The position numbers were made by a program, and so were the translations under genes. Positions 58,234 through 64,000 of a stretch of DNA of 64,000 nt are shown here, piece after piece (within the stretch, counting starts at the first letter, position 1; every line of letters starts with the position of its first letter). Origin of the DNA: Luteimonas endophytica (lineage in GTDB: Bacteria > Pseudomonadota > Gammaproteobacteria > Xanthomonadales > Xanthomonadaceae); assembly GCF_029887875.1 (NCBI RefSeq), contig NZ_JARXRM010000035.1:62001-126000 (forward strand), given 5' to 3'. The notes below the pieces were generated by a model. That model was not told where the DNA came from. It made no database searches and saw only the letters and a program-made list of their open reading frames with translations.

Positions 58234-59298
58234 TCAATCGAGCCGATGCTCCGCGAGGACGTCGCCCGGACAGGCGGGGCGGTCGAACCAGTCGACGACG
58301 ACGGGTGCGAGCAGGTCCAGACGCATCGGCAGGCTGAGGTGGCTCTCCCCCGCGATCTCGAGATAGCGCGCGTGCGGGGCCGCGGCGGCCAGGGCGCGGC
58401 CGTGCGCGACCGGGACGTGGCGGTCGGCGCCACCGTGCACCAGCAGCGGGCAGGGCACCCGGGCCAGCGCCGCGCCGACGTCGACCGCGTCCAGCGGCAG
58501 GTCCAGGATCGCGCCGGCCTCGGCGACCGCCGCGTCGAGCGCCGCGTCGTCCATCCGCCACTGCATCCAGCGCCGCGCCAGGCGCTCGCTCCAGCCGGCG
58601 GGCGCGCTCTGGAGCATGTGCGGCACCATGTCGCGGATCGCGGTGCCGGCCACGGCGAACGATTCCAGTGCGACCACGCGCTCGGCTCCCAGGCGCGGGT
58701 CGGCGGCGGCGAACACCGCGGTGGCCGCGCCGTAGGAGACGCCGAGCAGGTGCAGCGGGCCGACGATCTCGCCGCGGGCGCGCAGCGCGTCCACCACCTC
58801 GACCACGTCCCGCGCTTCGCGCGTGCCGTAGCCGACCGGCGCCGCGTCGGACCGGCCGTGGTTGCGCAGGTCGATCGAGACCGTGCGGTATCCCGCCTCG
58901 CCGAGGCGCAGCGCCCAGGGCAGCAGCGAGTCGCCGGTCATCATCCAGCCGTGCAGCAGCACCACGGTACCGCGTGGCGGCGGCGCGGGCGCTGCCGGCA
59001 CCTCGAACTGGATATCGGGGAACGCATCGTGCGTCCGGCCTGCCGGCCAGCGCGTGCGCACGCCGTAGTCGCCCGGGTCGATCGCGCGCCAGAACACCCG
59101 CGCGCCGCTGCCGGTGACGACCCGGCCGCTGCGGTCCGGCAGCCGCGCCAGCGCGGCTTCGATGCGATCGGCCGGCAACAGCGGCGAGGTCCCGCCAGGC
59201 GCGACCAGGTGCGCCGCCAGCGAGGCCGACGGGCCCGGCCAGGCGGGGAACCCCGCCGCCAGCAGGCAGGCGCAGAGCAGGAGGGTGGAGCGCAGCAT
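58234..59298 (-). CDS. Secreted alpha/beta hydrolase
   Basis: This 354-residue protein starts at ATG 59298. A signal peptide (LRSTLLLCACLLAAGFPAWPG) is followed by a 60-residue linker and the hydrolase core. Motifs are VVLLHGWMMTGDSLLPWA for the oxyanion hole, LLGVSYGAATAV for the nucleophile elbow, HGGADRHVPV for the Asp and ESHLSLP for the His. It may be an esterase or lipase of the periplasm or outside. It stands alone with a strong 3' palindrome. Confidence 0.88.
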   Translation of the reverse strand: MLRSTLLLCACLLAAGFPAWPGPSASLAAHLVAPGGTSPLLPADRIEAALARLPDRSGRVVTGSGARVFWRAIDPGDYGVRTRWPAGRTHDAFPDIQFEVPAAPAPPPRGTVVLLHGWMMTGDSLLPWALRLGEAGYRTVSIDLRNHGRSDAAPVGYGTREARDVVEVVDALRARGEIVGPLHLLGVSYGAATAVFAAADPRLGAERVVALESFAVAGTAIRDMVPHMLQSAPAGWSERLARRWMQWRMDDAALDAAVAEAGAILDLPLDAVDVGAALARVPCPLLVHGGADRHVPVAHGRALAAAAPHARYLEIAGESHLSLPMRLDLLAPVVVDWFDRPACPGDVLAEHRLD

Positions 59299-59443
59299 CG
59301 CGAGGCGTCTTCGCAGGAACGGCCGCGCAGCCTAGCGATTGCCTGCGCGCGGCTCTATCGCAAATCGATGACACCGCGATGACAGCGACGCGGCCGTTCA
59401 GCCCGCCACCCGATGGCCGACGGTGCCGCCGCCGCGCCGGCCG

Positions 59444-59935
59444 CTATCCCTCGTCCAGCGGGGTCCAGCCATCGTCGTGCATGATCTCGATCGCGGCCGT
59501 CGGCACCGGTGACATCACCAGCAGTTCCCTTCTGCGCACCGGCCAGATCACCGCGATCATGGTGGCCGCGTCCAGGTCGTCGGCGTCCAGATAGAGCTTC
59601 ATCGCGCCGGTGTTTCCGGGCCCCACCGCGCTCCAGGGCCGTTCGGCCAGGCCGTCGATGGCGAAGCGGTAGAAATAGTCGTAGTTGTCGTAGGCGGTGG
59701 CGGCGTCCAGGCCGGTGCTGAAGAACCAGCCGTTCTCGCGGTTCTTCGACAGGCACCAGGCTTCGGCCTCCGCCGCGAGGGTGCCGCTGGCGACCAGCCG
59801 CCGCAGGTTCGCCCTGGCCTCCTCCAGGCTCGCCGCCTGCCAGGGCCTGAAGCCGCCCATGGCGGCCACTTCGGCCGGGGTGCGCCCAGGCTTGCCGCCG
59901 CTGGCCCCGTCTTCGCCGCGGAATGCGTATGGCAT
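59444..59935 (-). CDS. Hypothetical soluble protein
   Basis: This 163-residue protein starts at ATG 59935 behind TGGAG. It has no signal peptide. Distinct stretches are WCLSKNRENGWFFSTGLDAATAYDNYDYFYRFAIDGL (aromatic-rich), AMKLYLDADDLDAATMIAVIWPVRRRELLVMS and a closing EIMHDDGWTPLDEG. I do not recognise a family. It lies between two minus/plus gene groups with its own ribosome binding site, so I take it as real. An immunity-like or enzyme-accessory role is possible but unsupported. Confidence 0.7.
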   Translation of the reverse strand: MPYAFRGEDGASGGKPGRTPAEVAAMGGFRPWQAASLEEARANLRRLVASGTLAAEAEAWCLSKNRENGWFFSTGLDAATAYDNYDYFYRFAIDGLAERPWSAVGPGNTGAMKLYLDADDLDAATMIAVIWPVRRRELLVMSPVPTAAIEIMHDDGWTPLDEG

Positions 59936-60178
59936 CGTTTTTCTCCAGGTTGCGCCGGACTGCGCACCGGCGATTCGGCGGAACATTGCGTCGTTCCACC
60001 ACAGCGAGAACGCCAGCGGCGCGCTGGCGTGAATCGCCCAATGCCGGCGCCGACTTGACGGTGCCGGGGCGCCACGCGACATTTGCCGGCGGTCGCGCCC
60101 GTCGATCGGCGGCGCGCACGCCCGGTCCGCCGGGGCCGGACCGACCCACGCGACGTCGAGACCGCGGGAGCGCTCGCC

Positions 60179-61279
60179 ATGGACAAGCTGACCCGCCGCC
60201 GGTTCCTGGGCCAGACCACCGCCGCGATCGCCGCGGCGCCGTTCGTCAGCACCGGCGCCACCCGCGCACGGGCGCAGGAATCGCGCCGGCTCGGCTTCGC
60301 GATCTGCGGGCTGGGGCGGCTGAGCGAGGGCCAGATCGCCCCGGCCTTCGCCAGGACCAGGCATTGCCGCCTCGCCGGCCTGGTCACCGGCACGCCCGCC
60401 AAGGCGGAGGCGTACATGGCCAAGTACGGCGTGCCGGCCGACAGCGTGTATTCGTACAAAACGATGCACCGCATGGCCGACAACCCCGAGATCGACGTGG
60501 TTTACGTGGTCACCCCCAATGCACTGCATGCACGCGACACCCTCGCGGCCGCGGCTGCCGGCAAGCACGTGTTCTGCGAGAAACCGCTGGAGATCTCGGT
60601 GGAGCGCTGCCAGCGGATGATCGACGCCTGCGCCGGCGCCGGGCGGATGCTCGGCACCGCCTACCGCTGCCGCTACGACCCGCATCACTTGGAATGCATC
60701 CGCCTGGTGCGCGAGCGCGAGTTCGGCGCGCCGCTGGTCATCGAGGCCGGCTTCGGCATCGACGTCGGCGAGCCGGGCCAGTGGCGGCTGCAGCGCGCGC
60801 TGGCCGGGGGCGGCGCGCTGATGGACGTGGGCATCTATGCGCTGCAGGCCACCCGCTACCTGACCGGTACGGAGCCGCTGGCGGTCTCCGCGATGCAGAC
60901 CAGGACCGATCCGGTCAAGTTCGCCGAAGTGGACGAGAGCATGGTCTGGACCGCCAGCTTCCCGGATGGGGTGGTCGCCCACTGCAGCACCAGCTACAAG
61001 GCCGCCGGCATCCAGCACATGCGGGTCAATGCCGAGCGCGGCTGGTTCGAGCTCGATCCGGCGTTCTTCTACAACGGCAACCACGGCCGCCGCAGCGACG
61101 GCCGCGAGATCCGGTTCCCGGAGATCGACCTGTTCGCCGCGGAGATGGACGACTTCGCGCGGTGCATCCTCGAAGGCCGTCCGAGCATGGTGTCGGGCGA
61201 AGAGGGACTGCGCGACGTGCGCATCATGCAGGCGATCTACGCGTCCGCGCGGACCGGGACCAGGGTGGAGCTTGCCTGA
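60179..61279 (+). CDS. Gfo/Idh/MocA-family oxidoreductase with Tat signal
   Basis: I chose ATG 60179, giving 366 residues. A Tat motif TRRRFLGQTTAAIAAAP (5-21) and cleavage near TRARAQ imply export with the NADP already bound, as in glucose-fructose oxidoreductase of Zymomonas. The Rossmann motif is FAICGLGRLSEGQ, the EKP motif is CEKPLEIS, and the C-terminal domain shows GGGALMDVGIYALQATRYLTG. It probably oxidises or interconverts sugars in the periplasm. The 243-base gap before it holds no gene. Confidence 0.9.
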   Translation: MDKLTRRRFLGQTTAAIAAAPFVSTGATRARAQESRRLGFAICGLGRLSEGQIAPAFARTRHCRLAGLVTGTPAKAEAYMAKYGVPADSVYSYKTMHRMADNPEIDVVYVVTPNALHARDTLAAAAAGKHVFCEKPLEISVERCQRMIDACAGAGRMLGTAYRCRYDPHHLECIRLVREREFGAPLVIEAGFGIDVGEPGQWRLQRALAGGGALMDVGIYALQATRYLTGTEPLAVSAMQTRTDPVKFAEVDESMVWTASFPDGVVAHCSTSYKAAGIQHMRVNAERGWFELDPAFFYNGNHGRRSDGREIRFPEIDLFAAEMDDFARCILEGRPSMVSGEEGLRDVRIMQAIYASARTGTRVELA

Positions 61280-61399
61280 GATGGGGGGCGGCGGGCCCGG
61301 GCGCCACGGGGCCGGCAGGCGCGCCTGCGCCAGGCCCGGCCAGGCCAACCCGTACGAACGGCTACCATTCCCGGTCGCGCACGCCGATGGGGAGGACCA

Positions 61400-62866
61400 G
61401 TGACTTCATCGCTGGATGACGCCACCCGCGCTGCGCGGACCCCGACGCGCCGGCGCGTGGGCCTGGCGCTCGGCCCGCTGCTGTTCGCGCTGGTGTATTT
61501 CCTGCCGGCGCTGACCGGGCTGGAAGAGGCTCCGCGCGCGGTGCTCGCGGTGACGCTCTGGGTGGCGACGTGGTGGATCACCGAGGCGCTGCCGATCCCC
61601 GCCACCTCGCTGATGCCGATCTTCCTGCTGCCGCTCACCGGCGGCGCGGACGAGCGCACCGCCACCATGGCCTACGGCAACCCGATCGTCTTCATGTACA
61701 TGGGTGGCTTCACCATCGCCCTGGCGATCCAGAAATGGGATCTGCACAAGCGCATCGCGATGGCGATCCTGGCGATGGTCGGCGCCGGCGGGCAGCGCAT
61801 CACCCTGGGCATCATCCTGGCCACGGCGTTCCTGTCGATGTGGATCTCCAATGCGGCCACCGCGCTGATGATGCTGCCGATCGGCCTGGCGCTGATCGAG
61901 CAGATCCGCAGCGAGCGCCTGTACGAGGAGGCGGCGCTGCGGCGCTTCGCCAAGGGCCTGCTGCTGTCGATCGCCTACGCCGCCTCGATCGGCGGCCTGG
62001 CGACCCTGATCGGCTCGGTGCCGAACGCGGTGTTCGCGGCGGTGTCGCAGCAGAACCTCGGCCGCACGGTCACCTTCGCCGAGTGGTTCCTGTTCGCCTC
62101 GCCGCTGACCGTAGTGATGCTGGCGGTGCTCTACGTCTACATGACCCGGTTCAAGTTCCGGGTGCGCCCGGCCCGCGAGATCGGCAGCGGGTTCGTAAGC
62201 GATCAGCTGCGCCGGCTCGGGCCGATGGGATTCGAGGAAAAGGCGGTGCTGGCGGTGTTCGGCGCCGTGGGTGCGCTGTGGATCGGCGGCGGCTTCCTGC
62301 CTGCGGGGCTGCGGCTGTCGGACACCTCGATCTCGATGGTCGGCGCGGTCGCCCTGTTTCTGCTGCCGGCGCGGCGCGGGCGCGGCCGGCTGATGGGCTG
62401 GGCCGACATGCGCGACCTGCCCTGGGGGCTGCTGCTGCTGTTCGGCGGCGGGCTGTCGCTGGCGGCCGCCTTCGAGAGCTCGGGCCTGACCTCGTGGTTC
62501 GGAGCGCTGCTGGCGGGCCTGCAGGTGCTGCCGTTCGCGATGATCATGCTGGCGCTGGCCGCGATCGTGCTGGCCATGACCGAGGTGATGTCCAACACCG
62601 CGGTCTCCAACATGCTGATCCCGGTCGGCATCGGCCTGGCGCTGGGCATCGGCGCGGACCCGCACGCGATCATGGCGGTGATCGCGCTGTCGGCCAGCTG
62701 CGCCTTCATGCTGCCGATCTCGACGCCTCCCAACGCCGCGGTCTTCGCTTCTGACTACATCGCCATCGACGACATGGTGCGCGCGGGGCTCTGGATGAAT
62801 CTCGCCGCGGTGGTTCTGATCAGCGCCTTCGTGCTGCTGTGGCAGCCGCTGGCGATGCCGGGCTGA
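61400..62866 (+). CDS. DASS/SLC13-family dicarboxylate:sodium symporter
   Basis: This 488-residue protein starts at GTG 61400 behind GGGGAGGA. About 11-12 membrane segments are expected. The two sodium-binding SN(T/A) motifs are MWISNAATALMM (S150-N151-A152) and MSNTAVSNML (S398-N399-T400). The ITEALPIPATSLMPI signature is typical of the group including VcINDY. It imports C4-dicarboxylates, citrate or sulfate; the exact substrate is not evident. It follows the Gfo/Idh/MocA gene after 120 bases with its own signals. Confidence 0.92.
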   Translation: MTSSLDDATRAARTPTRRRVGLALGPLLFALVYFLPALTGLEEAPRAVLAVTLWVATWWITEALPIPATSLMPIFLLPLTGGADERTATMAYGNPIVFMYMGGFTIALAIQKWDLHKRIAMAILAMVGAGGQRITLGIILATAFLSMWISNAATALMMLPIGLALIEQIRSERLYEEAALRRFAKGLLLSIAYAASIGGLATLIGSVPNAVFAAVSQQNLGRTVTFAEWFLFASPLTVVMLAVLYVYMTRFKFRVRPAREIGSGFVSDQLRRLGPMGFEEKAVLAVFGAVGALWIGGGFLPAGLRLSDTSISMVGAVALFLLPARRGRGRLMGWADMRDLPWGLLLLFGGGLSLAAAFESSGLTSWFGALLAGLQVLPFAMIMLALAAIVLAMTEVMSNTAVSNMLIPVGIGLALGIGADPHAIMAVIALSASCAFMLPISTPPNAAVFASDYIAIDDMVRAGLWMNLAAVVLISAFVLLWQPLAMPG

Positions 62867-62907
62867 CCCGCCGGCGGGCGGCATCGCTGGCGCCCGCCGG
62901 GATCCGA

Positions 62908-63351
62908 TCAGTCCGGGATCTCCGGTTCGACCAGTTGCGCCAGCAGCGTCAGCGATTGCTGCCAGCCGAGGTAGCAGTCCGCGGCCGGAATCGCGTCCGG
63001 CACGCCTTCCTGCACGATGTCGAGCTCGGTGCCGCAGGACACGGCCTTGAGCGACACGGTGACCGTCATCTCGCCGGGGAGCCCTGGATCGTCGAAGCGA
63101 TCGGTGTGGCGGATGCGCTGGTTGGGCACCAGTTCGATGTACTCGCCACCGAAGCTGTGGCCATTGCCGGTGGTGAGGTTGGCGAACGACATGCGGTAGC
63201 GGCCGCCCACCCGGGCGTCCATCTCGTGCACGGTGCCGGTGAATCCGTGGGGCGGGAGCCATTTGCACATCGCGGCCGGGTCGAGGAACGCACGGTAGAC
63301 GCGCTCGGGCGGCGCGGCCAGGACGCGGTGGAGGCGGATGGTGGACGGCAT
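62908..63351 (-). CDS. SRPBCC (AHSA1-type) protein
   Basis: This 147-residue protein starts at ATG 63351. The START/AHSA1 fold is recognised from RLHRVLAAPPERVYRAFLDPAAMCKWLPPHGFTGTVHEMDARVGGRYRMSF, and from TELDIVQEGVPDAIPAADCYLGWQQSLTLLAQLVEPE at the C-terminus. These proteins bind small hydrophobic ligands or act as Hsp90 co-chaperone-like modules. It is cytosolic and stands alone, divergent from the RluA-type gene across 291 bases in which I see no gene and only a weak TACACT -10-like box at 63572. Confidence 0.9.
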   Translation of the reverse strand: MPSTIRLHRVLAAPPERVYRAFLDPAAMCKWLPPHGFTGTVHEMDARVGGRYRMSFANLTTGNGHSFGGEYIELVPNQRIRHTDRFDDPGLPGEMTVTVSLKAVSCGTELDIVQEGVPDAIPAADCYLGWQQSLTLLAQLVEPEIPD

Positions 63352-63642
63352 GGTGATTCTCCGAAAGCAGAGGACGGCCCTCTGCTTCGACGACGAACCG
63401 GACGGACGGGAATCGACACAGCCACGACCTGCCCTCGGCGCTGCCACCGGCCACGGGCGGCTGCGGTCAGCCGCGGGCATCGAAGGCGCCAGGTGGATGC
63501 GGTTGCGAGGCGCGGGCGAACCGGCGGCGGGCGCCAGCGGACGCTGGACGCAACGCTGCGCAGCCGGTCGGTACACTGGCATGATGCGTCGATCCATTTC
63601 GCCGGCCGCTTTTCCGCCGTTCCCCGCCGCTGGCGGCAACGG

Positions 63643-64000
63643 GTGAGGCCGGTGGCGGCTCCGACCCTCGCTGGCGTGCCCGCCAGCCGCGTGCAGCTGC
63701 CGCCGGGCCGCTGGGCGACGGTGCTCGATGCACTGTGCGATCGCTTCCCGACCATCTGTCGCGCCACCTGGACGGACCGTTTCGCCCGCGGCAGGGTGCT
63801 GGACGCGCGCGGGCGCCCGCTGGACGCCAGGGCGGCGCATCGCACGGGCATGGAGGTCCTGTATTTCCGCGAGGTCGCCGAGGAGCCGCGGATTCCCTTC
63901 GCCGAGACCGTGCTGCATGCGGACGCGCACCTGGTGGTCGCCGACAAGCCGCACTTCCTGCCGGTCGCGCCGACCGGCGCCTTCGTGCGCGAGACCCTGC
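63643..64000 (+). CDS. RluA-family RNA pseudouridine synthase, N-terminal part (3' end outside window)
   Basis: From GTG 63643 a frame runs open to the window edge (119 codons). It reads VQLPPGRWATVLDALCDRFP, then FARGRVLDARGRPLDARAAHRTGMEVLYFREVAEEP, then VLHADAHLVVADKPHFLPVAPTGAFVRETL. This is the start of an RluA-type enzyme: an S4-like N-terminal part and the first catalytic-domain strand with ADKPHFLPV. The catalytic Asp (HRLDRxTSG) lies just outside. It would modify uridine in 23S rRNA or tRNA. A GTG at 63652 is another possible start. Confidence 0.85.
   Translation, partial: MRPVAAPTLAGVPASRVQLPPGRWATVLDALCDRFPTICRATWTDRFARGRVLDARGRPLDARAAHRTGMEVLYFREVAEEPRIPFAETVLHADAHLVVADKPHFLPVAPTGAFVRETL

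Overview
The window is about 64 kb of high-GC (roughly 70%) bacterial chromosome, densely packed with genes on both strands. Codon use, protein families and intergenic repeats ending in GGAGCG(G)CC-type palindromes suggest a gammaproteobacterium of the Xanthomonadaceae/Lysobacteraceae (Lysobacter, Luteimonas or Pseudoxanthomonas type). This assignment comes from protein resemblance and memory only; no search was run. I found about 60 genes, one truncated gene, one decayed gene fragment and several candidate operators. I saw no rRNA, tRNA, CRISPR array, transposase or phage gene.

Layout. 1-10 kb: aldo/keto reductase end, a secreted S15/CocE-type hydrolase, a CGNR regulator divergent from an EamA exporter, a second aldo/keto reductase, a GFA protein, two tandem secreted paralogues, a sterol-desaturase-like protein and a CPBP protease. 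10-16.4 kb: small secreted proteins, a truncated Imm11-like gene, and an iron-uptake operon (Fur box, TonB receptor, PepSY membrane protein). 16.6-23 kb: an S66 carboxypeptidase, then the most unusual locus, a 72-residue LigA-like peptide followed 28 bases later by a TPR-TM-GGDEF protein whose C-terminus is a borosin-type (SonM-like) alpha-N-methyltransferase. RidA and a secreted beta-helix protein follow. 23-30.8 kb: a small protein-KaiC-GGDEF operon, a membrane winged-helix/beta-propeller regulator, a cytochrome c/PQQ dehydrogenase fusion and a GlxA-type regulator. 31-40.5 kb: cupin plus Tat-exported metallo-hydrolase, ankyrin protein, DJ-1-like protein, two-component system, second PQQ dehydrogenase with DUF2231, YdeI-like and DUF5694 proteins.

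40.6-48.7 kb holds thioesterase/cupin with a divergent LysR gene, YceH, a 7TM-AraC regulator with a small membrane protein, LysR/hydrolase, NIPSNAP, AraC and VOC genes. 48.7-53.4 kb is a compact cellobionate-type operon: GPH transporter, GH94 phosphorylase resembling cellobionic acid phosphorylase, and gluconokinase. Import, phosphorolysis and gluconate phosphorylation form one route. A LacI-like operator at its start shares ten bases with one before the beta-helix gene at 21.2 kb. 53.6-64 kb holds DUF4126, AzoR with a divergent LysR gene, an amidohydrolase, an FAD oxidoreductase, a lipase-like hydrolase, a Gfo/Idh/MocA oxidoreductase, a DASS transporter, an SRPBCC protein and the start of an RluA-family pseudouridine synthase that runs off the edge.

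The best candidate for an undescribed system is the split-borosin locus at 17.7-20.6 kb, where a RiPP backbone N-methyltransferase appears covalently joined to a membrane diguanylate cyclase.
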